Assembly: GCA_002433805.1 (NCBI GenBank)
Contig: DJIW01000038.1
Span: 1 to 38,165, forward strand
DNA: 38,165 nt
Reading direction: 5' to 3'
Origin: Competibacteraceae bacterium UBA6584
Lineage (GTDB): Bacteria; Pseudomonadota; Gammaproteobacteria; Competibacterales; Competibacteraceae
In this document: positions 1 to 7,672 of the stretch, piece after piece
Layout: the number at the start of each line of letters is the position of its first letter
How positions within the stretch are numbered: position 1 is the first letter of the stretch
The notes under the pieces: generated by a model
Told to the model about the DNA's origin: nothing
Database searches by the model: none
The model's input: the letters and a program-made list of their open reading frames with translations, nothing else
Program-made: the position numbers and the translations under genes

Positions 1-426
1 GTGTTAAACTAAGTAAACACTTTAAAATCAATTATTGGTTGTTTTGCATCATCTCCATAGAGTTTTTTTGGTCAGCTTGGAATTATCTAACACCCATGTT
101 GTAATGCCTACACTAGAATAATAAAATTGTAACTCAATAAGAGCATTTATATCAACTGTCTCCTACACATTATTGAGTGAATCTCTTTGATCGGGTGATA
201 CGCTTGCCGCGATCAACCCTCAATCGATCCCGCTCGGTCGTTGCCCTCCCGCCGTTTGCGAATCGCAATGAGCATAGCGTCTAGATCGAGCGCCTACCAA
301 TCTACGCCCGTGAAAACTCGCCCGCAGCGCCATCCGGCGGGCGCGGGCGATCCCCGAATGATGAAATCGCCGGAATTTGATCGGTAAATTGGTGTTTTTA
401 GTCGCACTTCAGCTGTGCAAGACGCG

Positions 427-457
427 CGGATACCGCACTTAAACAGTGCGGTATCCG
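427..457. repeat. Perfect 13-bp inverted repeat (hairpin)
   Basis: Arms 427-439 and 445-457 are exact reverse complements around a five-base loop (TAAAC). Neither strand has a T-run after the stem, so it is not a canonical intrinsic terminator. It lies about 260 bases upstream of the ATP-grasp gene with no gene around it. A protein-binding palindrome, an RNA element of the upstream leader, or a dispersed palindromic repeat are all possible. Confidence 0.8.
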
Positions 458-579
458 AGTCGATCTAAGCGTTGCTCCATCGCCTTGATCACCCCTTCAA
501 CGGTATTTTCCACCGTGTTCGCTCCAATCCGCGGCTGATCCACCCGCCGTGATCGAAGGCGCTGCACGCCGTATCCAGC

Positions 580-607
580 AGCCTTGAGACAGTAGCCTTG
601 AGACAGT
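580..607. repeat. 14-base tandem duplication
   Basis: The unit AGCCTTGAGACAGT occurs twice head to tail (580-593 and 594-607) with no mismatch. Only two copies are present and no gene overlaps. It looks like a recent slippage or replication duplication. Confidence 0.85.
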
Positions 608-718
608 CGCGCGTCCGACGCGGCGGGCGCCAAAGCCCTTTATAAAAATGTATTGGCTTGGATTTTGCTCAATCGCTTCCAAGACCCAGCAGTCAACGCC
701 AACCTCAAGGGCATCCTG

Positions 719-2170
719 ATGATTATCGATTGGCAACGCTACGCCGCGCCGGGTTTCTACGACGAACTGATCGACAGCAGGACAGGGCCCCGTCCGGCGG
801 CCCAGGCGCTTTGCGAATATCTTGCCTCTTTGAGCGCCGAGGAGTTGCGCGAGCGCAAGACCGCCGCCGAACTCGCGATTCTGGTGATGGGGATCACCTT
901 CACCGTTTATACCGAAGGCGGCAGCATCGACCGGGCCTGGCCGTTCGACATCGTGCCGCGCATCATCCCCAAGCACGAATGGGATCGCACCGACGCGGGT
1001 TTGCGGCAGCGCGTTCAGGCGCTCAACCTGTTCATCGACGACCTCTACCACGGCCAGCAAATCATCAAGGACGGTGTTTTTCCGGCCGAGGTGCTGGCGC
1101 AGTCGGCTAATTTTCGGCCGCAATGCGTGGGCGCAAACCCCCGGCATGGCGTTTGGGCGCACATCTGCGGCTCGGATTTAGTGCGCGACTGGGACGGCAC
1201 GCTTTATGTGTTGGAAGACAACTTGCGCGTGCCCTCCGGCGTGTCCTACATGCTGGAAAACCGAGTCGTCACCAAGCGCGTCTTTCCGGAATTGTTCGAG
1301 TACCAGCGCATCCAACCGGTCGATGACTACAGCTTGCGCCTCTACGACATGCTGGCCTCGCTCTCGCCCCGCCCGGCCGATCCGCCGACCGTGGTGGTGC
1401 TCACGCCCGGCATTTACAATTCGGCCTATTTCGAGCATTCCTATCTCGCCCAGCAAATGGGCGTGGAACTGGTCGAGGGCGGCGACTTGGAAGTCGGCGT
1501 CGATGATTGCGTCTACATGCGCACCATCAAGGGATTGGCGCGCGTGGATGTCATCTACCGGCGCATCGACGATCTGTTCATGGACCCGCAAGCGTTCCGG
1601 CCTGACTCCGCGCTGGGGGTGCCGGGCTTGATGCGGGCTTGGCGCAAAGGCAAGGTGGCGCTGGCCAACGCGCCGGGCGCGGGGGTAGCCGACGACAAGG
1701 TGGTCTATGCCTTCGTGCCGCAGATCATCAAGTACTATCTCGATCAAGATCCGCTGATCCCTAACGTGCCGTCCTATCTGTGCCTGCGGGAACAGGACCG
1801 CCAACACACGCTGGCCAATCTGGACAAACTGGTCGTGAAGCCGGCTAACGAGTCCGGCGGCTACGGCATGTTGGTCGGGCCGCACGCCACGCCCGCCGAC
1901 CGCAAACGCTTTGCCGAACTGATCCAGCAAGACCCGCGCAATTACATCGCGCAACCCACCTTGGCGCTATCGACCTCGCCGACTCTGTGCGATCAGCGCA
2001 TGGAGCCGCGCCACGTGGATTTGCGCCCGTTCGTGCTGTCCGGGCCCACCACCTATGTCACCACGGGCGGCTTGACCCGAGTGGCGCTTCGCAAGGGTTC
2101 GCTGGTGGTGAACTCCTCGCAAGGCGGGGGCAGCAAGGATACCTGGATCGTCGACACCGAGGGCCATTGA
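719..2170 (+). CDS. Circularly permuted ATP-grasp family protein (type 2)
   Basis: This 483-residue protein matches the circularly permuted ATP-grasp type 2 family (formerly DUF404/DUF407). These are predicted ATP-dependent carboxylate-amine or peptide ligases with unproven substrates. Visible family marks are the LEDNLRVPSGVSYMLENR block (about residues 166-182), the YRRIDDLFMDP block (about 280-290) and the VVKPANESGGYGM nucleotide-binding loop (372-384), with an SSQGGGSKDTW segment near the C-terminus. I chose the ATG at 719 because MIIDWQRYAAPGFYDEL resembles the usual family start and CAAGGG lies about seven bases upstream; an in-frame ATG at 653 would add 22 unlike residues. The stop is two bases before the alpha-E gene, so the two are surely co-transcribed. 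No transglutaminase-like partner gene, common beside this pair in other genomes, is present. Confidence 0.9.
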   Translation: MIIDWQRYAAPGFYDELIDSRTGPRPAAQALCEYLASLSAEELRERKTAAELAILVMGITFTVYTEGGSIDRAWPFDIVPRIIPKHEWDRTDAGLRQRVQALNLFIDDLYHGQQIIKDGVFPAEVLAQSANFRPQCVGANPRHGVWAHICGSDLVRDWDGTLYVLEDNLRVPSGVSYMLENRVVTKRVFPELFEYQRIQPVDDYSLRLYDMLASLSPRPADPPTVVVLTPGIYNSAYFEHSYLAQQMGVELVEGGDLEVGVDDCVYMRTIKGLARVDVIYRRIDDLFMDPQAFRPDSALGVPGLMRAWRKGKVALANAPGAGVADDKVVYAFVPQIIKYYLDQDPLIPNVPSYLCLREQDRQHTLANLDKLVVKPANESGGYGMLVGPHATPADRKRFAELIQQDPRNYIAQPTLALSTSPTLCDQRMEPRHVDLRPFVLSGPTTYVTTGGLTRVALRKGSLVVNSSQGGGSKDTWIVDTEGH

Positions 2171-2172
2171 TC

Positions 2173-3177
2173 ATGCTTTCCCGCGTCGCTCAAAACATTT
2201 ATTGGCTGGCCCGCTACATCGAGCGCGCCGAAGACACCGCGCGCATCATCAATGTTAACAGCAATTTGCTGCTCGACCTGCCCCGCAGCATGACCTTCGG
2301 CTGGCTGCCGTTGGTCTTCATCGTCGGGTCCGAGAAACAGTTTTTCGAGAAAAACCCGAATCAGCCCGACGAAGAAAACATCGTGGTGAAATTCTTGATC
2401 GGCGACAGCGAAAATCCCGGCTCGATTCTATCGAGCTTGGCCTACGCTCGCGAAAATCTGCGCACCACCCGCGACACCGTGCCGCAAGAAGCGTGGGAGC
2501 AGATCAACAGCCTCTACATTTTCGCGCGCGACCACCTGCCGACCCGGCGCGGGCGCTTTGAATTCCTGCGCCGGGTCATCCACGGGGCGCAGCAGATCAA
2601 CGGGATGCTGGCCGGCGCCATGAGCCGCACCCCCGCCTACGATTTTGTCCGGCTCGGCCGCTTCCTGGAGCGCGCCGACATGACCAGCCGGATTTTGGAT
2701 GTCCGTTCGGCCAACCTGTTGCCCTGCCGCGATGAGCCCGCGCTGCCCGTCATGCAGCAAAGCCAAAGTCAAACGGGCGGCGGCCAGACGCAGAGCCTGA
2801 TCGCAAGCGAGCAGGAGGAGCAAAACCCGTTCGAGAGCATTCAATGGATGAGCGTGTTGAAATCCTTGAGCGCTTATCAAATGTACCGCCAGCAAGTGCG
2901 CTCGCGGGTCGGCGGTTCCGATGTCGTGAAATTTTTGCTGCAAGACCCGGCATTCCCGCGCGCCGTGTTGTTCTGTTTGAAGGAGTTGGAAACCTGCCTG
3001 CGGAATTTGCCTAAAAATGCCGAGCTGCTCGCGACCCTCCACGCGCTGCAACAGCAACTGAGCGCGATGGAAGTTTCGGAACTGGCCCACGCGGGCTTGC
3101 ACGAATTTATCGATCAGTTCCAGATCAGCCTGGGCGAGTTGCACGATTTGATCGCGGAGACTTATTTCATGAAGTAA
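2173..3177 (+). CDS. Alpha-E domain protein
   Basis: This 334-residue, largely helical protein belongs to the alpha-E family (formerly DUF403), recognised from its start MLSRVAQNIYWLARYIERAE and the later FLERADMTSRILDV block (about residues 164-177). The family has no established catalytic activity; it nearly always accompanies, or is fused to, a circularly permuted ATP-grasp protein, and here it begins two bases after that gene stops. A Gln/Ser/Gly-rich stretch at about residues 195-217 looks like a flexible linker between two helical halves. The likely job is as partner or substrate-presenting subunit of the ATP-grasp ligase; that is inference from context. A candidate terminator follows immediately, so the cassette appears to be just these two genes. 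Confidence 0.9.
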   Translation: MLSRVAQNIYWLARYIERAEDTARIINVNSNLLLDLPRSMTFGWLPLVFIVGSEKQFFEKNPNQPDEENIVVKFLIGDSENPGSILSSLAYARENLRTTRDTVPQEAWEQINSLYIFARDHLPTRRGRFEFLRRVIHGAQQINGMLAGAMSRTPAYDFVRLGRFLERADMTSRILDVRSANLLPCRDEPALPVMQQSQSQTGGGQTQSLIASEQEEQNPFESIQWMSVLKSLSAYQMYRQQVRSRVGGSDVVKFLLQDPAFPRAVLFCLKELETCLRNLPKNAELLATLHALQQQLSAMEVSELAHAGLHEFIDQFQISLGELHDLIAETYFMK

Positions 3178-3194
3178 GCCCGCCCACCGCCGCG

Positions 3195-3226
3195 CCGCCG
3201 GTTGCCGGCGGGCTGTACTTTATTTA
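3195..3226 (+). terminator. Candidate terminator after the ATP-grasp/alpha-E pair
   Basis: A seven-base-pair GC stem (3195-3201 with 3205-3211, loop TTG) is followed within six bases by the T-rich run ACTTTATTT. A competing outer pairing (3177-3184 with 3207-3214) also exists. It starts 18 bases after the alpha-E stop, a sensible place for transcription to end. Confidence 0.45.
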
Positions 3227-3312
3227 GCGCTCGCGCGTTGCGGCCCTCCCGTTCCGTGCCCGACAATAGGCCACTCAACCTCCAATTCCAACGCGCGCGA
3301 GGAGTTCCGTCC

Positions 3313-3972
3313 GTGGCCTATCAGCATCGTTATCTAGACGGCAGCCCGCTGGCCTTGCCCGCGGGCAAGATCGTCTGTATCGGCCGTAATTATCTGGATC
3401 ACATCCGCGAATTGAACAACGCGCCGCCCGAAACGCCGATCCTGTTCATCAAGCCCTCCACCTCGTTCAGCGCGTTGGACCAGCCGATCCGTTTGCCCGG
3501 CGGCCGTGGCAGTTGCCATCACGAGGTGGAGCTGGCGGTATTGGTGGGCCGAGAATTGCGCGCCGCCGACGCCGCAACCGCCCGCCGGAGCGTGGCCGGT
3601 TACGGCATCGCTCTAGACCTGACCTTGCGCGACCTGCAAACCGAGCTCAAGCAGAAGGGCTACCCTTGGGAAACCGCCAAGGCGTTCGACGGCTCCTGCC
3701 CGCTGTCGCCCTTTCTCAAGCCGGAAGCGCTGGCCGATCCGCAGGCGACCGATCTGACGCTGCGCATCAACGGCGCCTTCCGTCAACAAGGCAACACCGG
3801 ACAGATGATGATCGGCATTTTCGATCTCATGGCCCATATTTCCACCCACTTCACCCTGCTGCCCGGCGATGTGGTGCTGACCGGGACGCCAGCCGGGGTC
3901 GGACCCCTGCATTCCGGCGACGAACTCCTTTTGGGTCTGGCCGGTCGCGACTTTGCCGCGCGGGTCGGCTGA
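3313..3972 (+). CDS. Fumarylacetoacetate hydrolase family protein (YcgM-like)
   Basis: The 219-residue product belongs to the FAH superfamily, whose small bacterial members hydrolyse or decarboxylate acylpyruvates and related 2-oxo acids; E. coli YcgM has the same length. The metal-binding acids appear as E71 and E73 in HHEVELAVLVG and D102 in LDLTLRD, and the late GDVVLTGTPAGVGP loop is typical. I start at the GTG at 3313: it follows a strong CGAGGAG ribosome site by eight bases and puts the N-terminus (AYQHRYLDG) in register with the family, whereas the upstream ATG at 3202 would add 37 non-conserved residues across the terminator hairpin. The exact substrate cannot be read from sequence. 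The gene stands alone. Confidence 0.85.
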   Translation: MAYQHRYLDGSPLALPAGKIVCIGRNYLDHIRELNNAPPETPILFIKPSTSFSALDQPIRLPGGRGSCHHEVELAVLVGRELRAADAATARRSVAGYGIALDLTLRDLQTELKQKGYPWETAKAFDGSCPLSPFLKPEALADPQATDLTLRINGAFRQQGNTGQMMIGIFDLMAHISTHFTLLPGDVVLTGTPAGVGPLHSGDELLLGLAGRDFAARVG

Positions 3973-4079
3973 GGCCCTCGGCTAGTACCCGCGCGCCGGT
4001 CGCCCTCGACCTCGATCGTCCAAACCTGCGACTCCACGGCGCGCGCCTGATGTCTGTCATCCGCTAAGGCGGCGACTTC

Positions 4080-4658
4080 ATGAACGTATTGATCATCTAC
4101 GCCCATCCCAACCCGCGCAGCTTCAACCGGGCCATTCTCGAAGTGGTGGACACCACCTTGCGCGCTCGCGGCTATGCTACCCGGATTCACGATCTCTATG
4201 CCATGGACTATCGGGCGACCCTGGACGGCGAAGACCTTATCCGCAACTGGCGCGGCGATCTGGCGGCGGATATCCGGTCCGAGCACGAAGCCCTGCTGTG
4301 GGCGAGCAAGTTGGTTTTTATTTATCCGATCTGGTGGTTCGGACCGCCGGCGATCTTGAAGGGGTGGATCGATCGGGTGTTCAGCCGCACCTTCGCTTTC
4401 GACTTCGGCCCGGATGGCATGATCGGTTTGCTCAAACACGAAAAAGCCCTGATTCTCAACACGCTCGGTGGAGACGAAGCCACTTACCAGCACGCCCGTT
4501 GGCATGAGCTGCTAGCCCGGCCGATGGTCGAGGGAATCCTGGGCGCTTGCGGGATCCGTCAGGTCGTGTACCGAGCTTTCTACCAAGTGCCGACCGTTTC
4601 CGACGTCGAACGACAAGCGATGCTGGCTGAAATCCGCGCGCTGGTCACCGCTTTCTAA
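4080..4658 (+). CDS. Flavodoxin-fold NAD(P)H oxidoreductase (quinone reductase family)
   Basis: A 192-residue cytoplasmic protein of the Flavodoxin_2 family (NQO1/KefF/MdaB type). These FMN or FAD enzymes make two-electron reductions of quinones or related acceptors with NAD(P)H. The start MNVLIIYAHPNPRSFN is the flavin phosphate-binding strand-loop, and YPIWWFGPPAILKGWIDRVF is the family's central motif beside the flavin ring. Length is normal for the family. A TAAGGCGG ribosome site lies about ten bases before the ATG. There is a 107-base gap after the FAH-family gene on the same strand, so co-transcription is possible but not shown. No KefB/C-type potassium channel is adjacent, which argues against a KefF role. 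Confidence 0.85.
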   Translation: MNVLIIYAHPNPRSFNRAILEVVDTTLRARGYATRIHDLYAMDYRATLDGEDLIRNWRGDLAADIRSEHEALLWASKLVFIYPIWWFGPPAILKGWIDRVFSRTFAFDFGPDGMIGLLKHEKALILNTLGGDEATYQHARWHELLARPMVEGILGACGIRQVVYRAFYQVPTVSDVERQAMLAEIRALVTAF

Positions 4659-4885
4659 ACCGCTTCGGCCCGCCCGTTCGAGACCGCCGCAACAGCGATC
4701 ACCCATCACACTTTTAACGGACCGACCGGTCTAATTGATCGGCCTTCATGCAATTGCCGCGCGCCCTTCCCTTCTCCGCGTCGCGCTTGGCATAATGCCG
4801 CACCACCAATAAGTCTTTCCGATCGGATGCTCCATACGGAGCTCTTTCCACCTCGGCCGTATTCCGGCAAGGGAGTACAACAACA

Positions 4886-6115
4886 ATGCGCGTCCTGCTC
4901 ACCACCAATGAATATCCCCCCTACGTCTACGGCGGCGCCGGTGTCCACGTCGAATATCTGTCCCGAGAATTGGCCAAGCTCACTCCGGTCGAGGTACGCA
5001 GCTTTCATGACCAAACCCTCAATGAAGGCCAGTTGCACGTTCGCGGCATCAAGATGGACACCACCCATTTCGCCGGCTGCCCGCAATCTTTTGTCTCGCC
5101 GCTCAAAGCCTTGAGCACCTGTTTGGCTTTCGTCGGCCAGGGCATCGGCGATCTGGAAGGCAGCGCCGAAATCATCCACTGCCATACCTGGTACGCTCAT
5201 TTCAGCGGTATCCTGGCCAAAATTCTGTATAACATTCCGATGGTCATCACGGTTCACTCGCTGGAACCGCTGCGGCCCTGGAAGCGCGACCAGCTCGGCC
5301 ACGGCTACGACCTGTCCTGTTGGATCGAGAAAGCCGCCCTGGAGATGGCCGACGCCATCATCGCCGTCTCGCGCAGCACCCGCGATGACATTTTGCGCCT
5401 GTTCGATGTGGACCCGACCCGGGTCGTGGTCATCCCCAACGGCATCGACACCGAGGAATACCGGTCGATTCAAACCCCCGACACCATCGCGCAATTCGGT
5501 ATCGACCCCGACCGTCCCTTCGTGCTGTTCGTCGGCCGGATGACCCGCCAAAAGGGGCTGTATTATCTGTTGCAAGCCATCCCCCATCTCGACCCCAAAC
5601 TCCAAGTGGTGCTGTGCGCGGGCGACGCCGATACCCTCACCATGCAGCGCGAATTGGAAGAAATGGTGCAGGAGCTGCAAAGTCGGCGCGACGGCGTCAT
5701 CTGGATTCCGAAGATGGTGCCGCGCCAAACCACCATCGCCTTGTACTCGCACGCCGCCATTTTCTGCTGCCCATCGGTTTACGAACCGTTCGGGATCATC
5801 AACCTGGAAGCGATGGCCTGCGGTACTCCGGTGGTCGGGAGCGCGGTCGGCGGCATCAACGAAGTGGTGGTGCACGGTGAAACCGGTTTTCTGGTCGACC
5901 CGCATTTATCGTCCGAACCGCCCCATGACCCCATCGCGCCCGCCAAGTTCGAACAGGGCCTTGCCGAGGCGATCAACCGGCTGGCCGCCGACGAGGATTT
6001 GCGCGAACGCATGAGCCAAGCCGGCCGCGAACGGGTCGAGCGTTATTACAGCTGGCGCAGCATCGCCCAGCAAACCTACGATCTCTACCGCCGGTTGCGC
6101 CCGCAACGGAGTTGA
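4886..6115 (+). CDS. GT4 glycosyltransferase, Corynebacterium-type glycogen synthase-like
   Basis: A 409-residue two-domain GT-B enzyme of family GT4. The start MRVLLTTNEYPPYVYGGAGV and overall length resemble the 'glycogen synthase, Corynebacterium family' group, which extends alpha-glucans or makes maltose-1-phosphate from nucleotide-glucose. Other marks: GRMTRQKGLYYLL opening the C-terminal nucleotide-sugar domain (about residue 218), and YEPFGIINLEAMACGTPVVG with the donor-binding E-x7-E pair. It is not the GT5 GlgA of enteric bacteria. GGGAG about ten bases upstream supports the start. It has no glgB, glgC or glgP neighbour, so its part in glycogen storage is inferred from the family. 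Another GT4 acting on a different acceptor cannot be excluded. Confidence 0.8.
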   Translation: MRVLLTTNEYPPYVYGGAGVHVEYLSRELAKLTPVEVRSFHDQTLNEGQLHVRGIKMDTTHFAGCPQSFVSPLKALSTCLAFVGQGIGDLEGSAEIIHCHTWYAHFSGILAKILYNIPMVITVHSLEPLRPWKRDQLGHGYDLSCWIEKAALEMADAIIAVSRSTRDDILRLFDVDPTRVVVIPNGIDTEEYRSIQTPDTIAQFGIDPDRPFVLFVGRMTRQKGLYYLLQAIPHLDPKLQVVLCAGDADTLTMQRELEEMVQELQSRRDGVIWIPKMVPRQTTIALYSHAAIFCCPSVYEPFGIINLEAMACGTPVVGSAVGGINEVVVHGETGFLVDPHLSSEPPHDPIAPAKFEQGLAEAINRLAADEDLRERMSQAGRERVERYYSWRSIAQQTYDLYRRLRPQRS

Positions 6116-6240
6116 TGGCCCTCGCGGGCTGAGGGCGCATAGAGGCTGCCGTGGGGTTCCTGCTTACCGGACGCCGCCAGCGGGGCGTTCGCGGTCGGGG
6201 CGATTCCAAAAAGCGGTCGGTATGAGGTTAAATCCAAGAC

Positions 6241-6246
6241 TATAAT
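6241..6246 (+). promoter_or_regulatory. Possible -10 element for the DUF2189 gene
   Basis: A perfect TATAAT lies 58 bases before the DUF2189 start, in a local AT-rich patch. I find no good TTGACA-like element at 16-18 bases upstream, so this is a weak or activator-dependent promoter at best. Confidence 0.35.
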
Positions 6247-6303
6247 TAATGAAATAAGCTCTTGCTGTTTAAGTCTGGCATTAATCTTTACAAGGATTCT
6301 TTA

Positions 6304-7104
6304 ATGGCTACAGCAACTCCTGTTATCGAAAGTTCCCTGACCACGCCTAAAGTGCGCTCCATCTCCGTGGAGCAACCCTGGCAATGGCTCGCCGCCGGCT
6401 GGAAAGATTTATGGCGCGCCCCGACGGTCAGTATTCCGTATGGCCTGATGTTCGTGGTGATGGGTTACGCGCTGGTTTACACCATCGAAACCCGCTTTCA
6501 ATACGCCTTGGCGTTGACGACGGGATTTTTGCTGGTGGGCCCTTTTCTATCGATGGGCCTTTATGATGTCAGCCGGCGCTTGGAAGCGGGTCGGACGCCC
6601 ACCTTGCCGCTCGCCTTGACCGCGTGGCGCAACAATCTCCTCCCCATCGCCCTGTTCGGCGTGCTCATCGGCCTGCTGATGATCGTTTGGGTCCGCTTGT
6701 CCTCGCTGCTGTTCGCGGTTTTTATGGGCGGCACTAACTTTTCGGTGGACAGCTCGCTGACGGAACTGTTCTTTAGAGGGAGCGGCTTTAAATTCCTGCT
6801 GGTGTTCGCGCTGATCGGCGCGGTCGTCGCCGCGGTGGTGTTCGCGATTAGCGTGGTCTCCATTCCGATGATGTTGGATCGCAAGATCGACTTCATCACC
6901 GCCGTGCTGACCAGCCTCACCGCCGTGCGAGTCAATCCCGGTCCCATGGCGCTGTGGGCGATCCTCATCGCGATCTTTACCGGAATCGGCCTGATCACCT
7001 TTTATCTGGGCCTCGCCATTGCCTTGCCCTTGGTCGGCCATGCCTCCTGGCACGCCTATCGAAGTTTGGTCGATGACGACAGTATCGAACAGCAAGCATT
7101 CTGA
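6304..7104 (+). CDS. DUF2189 family integral membrane protein
   Basis: A 266-residue hydrophobic protein with about six predicted membrane segments, for instance around residues 45-62, 68-85, 110-130, 160-185 and 220-250. The N-terminal cytoplasmic piece leads into QPWQWLAAGWKDLWRAPTVSIPYG, which is characteristic of DUF2189; the function of the family is unknown. The ATG at 6304 has an AAGG ribosome site eight bases upstream; an in-frame ATG 42 bases earlier lacks one. The gene is isolated on the plus strand and converges on the DUF1841 gene, with a strong hairpin between them. Confidence 0.8.
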   Translation: MATATPVIESSLTTPKVRSISVEQPWQWLAAGWKDLWRAPTVSIPYGLMFVVMGYALVYTIETRFQYALALTTGFLLVGPFLSMGLYDVSRRLEAGRTPTLPLALTAWRNNLLPIALFGVLIGLLMIVWVRLSSLLFAVFMGGTNFSVDSSLTELFFRGSGFKFLLVFALIGAVVAAVVFAISVVSIPMMLDRKIDFITAVLTSLTAVRVNPGPMALWAILIAIFTGIGLITFYLGLAIALPLVGHASWHAYRSLVDDDSIEQQAF

Positions 7105-7127
7105 ACCATGACGCCTGCTGGTTGACC

Positions 7128-7157
7128 GACAACGCCGGACGGCCGCCCGGCGTTGTC
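7128..7157. repeat. Perfect 11-bp inverted repeat between convergent genes
   Basis: Arms 7128-7138 and 7147-7157 are exact complements around an eight-base loop. It lies between two convergent genes and could stop transcription from either side, but neither strand has a following T-run, so it is not a textbook intrinsic terminator. Confidence 0.7.
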
Positions 7158-7243
7158 CGTCGGCTTCAGCCAGCGCAACGCCGCGCGCAGCAGACGTCGG
7201 CGCGCGAGCCCGTCAAGCCGCGCGGGGAAGCCAAGCTTTCGAG

Positions 7244-7672
7244 CTATCCCGCCAGCCGCCGCAATCGTTTCAAAAACGCTCCTTCGTCCGGCTGTCCGCC
7301 CGCGCGCTGCGCCTCCCACAAGGTTTCCGCCAAACACTCCATCATCAGATGCTCGGCGGCATGCGCGTCGCTCGCGCGCCGGCAGAGCTGTTGATAAATA
7401 GCGCGAATGCCCTTCGGGCGATTGCCGCCCACTTGCTCGCGCAGGGCGATATGCATTCCCATGTGCAGAAACGGATTGGTCTCGCCCATTTCAGGGAAGT
7501 AGTCACGGCTCAGGACCGATTCGACATCCCGCAACAGCGATTGGTACTCCGGATGCGCGCGGATGACCTCGGCGATCAGCTGTTCCAGCGGTTCCAGCGG
7601 CTGGCCGGCGCTGGCCTTGCTCCAAACCGCGCGGTAATAGCGGCGGATACTGTCGCGGTCGTTGCCGAACAT
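7244..7672 (-). CDS. DUF1841 family protein
   Basis: A 142-residue soluble protein matching the small proteobacterial DUF1841 family, recognised from MFGNDRDSIRRYYRAVW at the start and ETNPFLHMGMHIALREQ near the middle (about residues 61-77). No biochemical function is known. Its ATG shares one base with the stop codon of nth (TGATG), so it is translationally coupled to nth. DUF1841 genes are often found next to nth in other proteobacteria, which points to a conserved but undefined link. Confidence 0.8.
   Translation of the reverse strand: MFGNDRDSIRRYYRAVWSKASAGQPLEPLEQLIAEVIRAHPEYQSLLRDVESVLSRDYFPEMGETNPFLHMGMHIALREQVGGNRPKGIRAIYQQLCRRASDAHAAEHLMMECLAETLWEAQRAGGQPDEGAFLKRLRRLAG

Larger units (their letters stand above)
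1..718. other. Non-coding left edge with a composition break
   Basis: I see no credible gene in this stretch. Bases 1-180 contain 55 G or C by hand count (about 31 percent), whereas 241-300 contains 34 of 60 and the rest of the window is clearly GC-rich. The change is abrupt near 185-200. Short minus-strand reading frames here have TTG-type starts, low-complexity composition and no recognisable family. The region does contain a perfect hairpin at 427-457 and a tandem duplication at 580-607. The AT-rich edge could be the regulatory region of a gene outside the window or a remnant of transferred DNA; nothing visible decides between them. Confidence 0.6.

Noticed and set aside
580..607. Possible CRISPR or satellite array.
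   Set aside because: Only two adjacent copies with no spacers.
439..633. A 64-codon minus-strand frame in the left spacer.
   Set aside because: TTG start, no ribosome site, it runs across the tandem repeat and into the hairpin, and it has no recognisable motif.
4780..4800. A TTGGCATAATGCCGCA stretch upstream of the GT4 gene as a sigma-54 promoter.
   Set aside because: The GG and GC doublets are nine bases apart, not the required ten, and the flanking consensus is poor.
4706..5905. A 399-codon minus-strand open frame opposite the GT4 gene.
   Set aside because: It is a shadow: the plus-strand GT4 has family motifs and a ribosome site, and the antisense product does not resemble a protein family.
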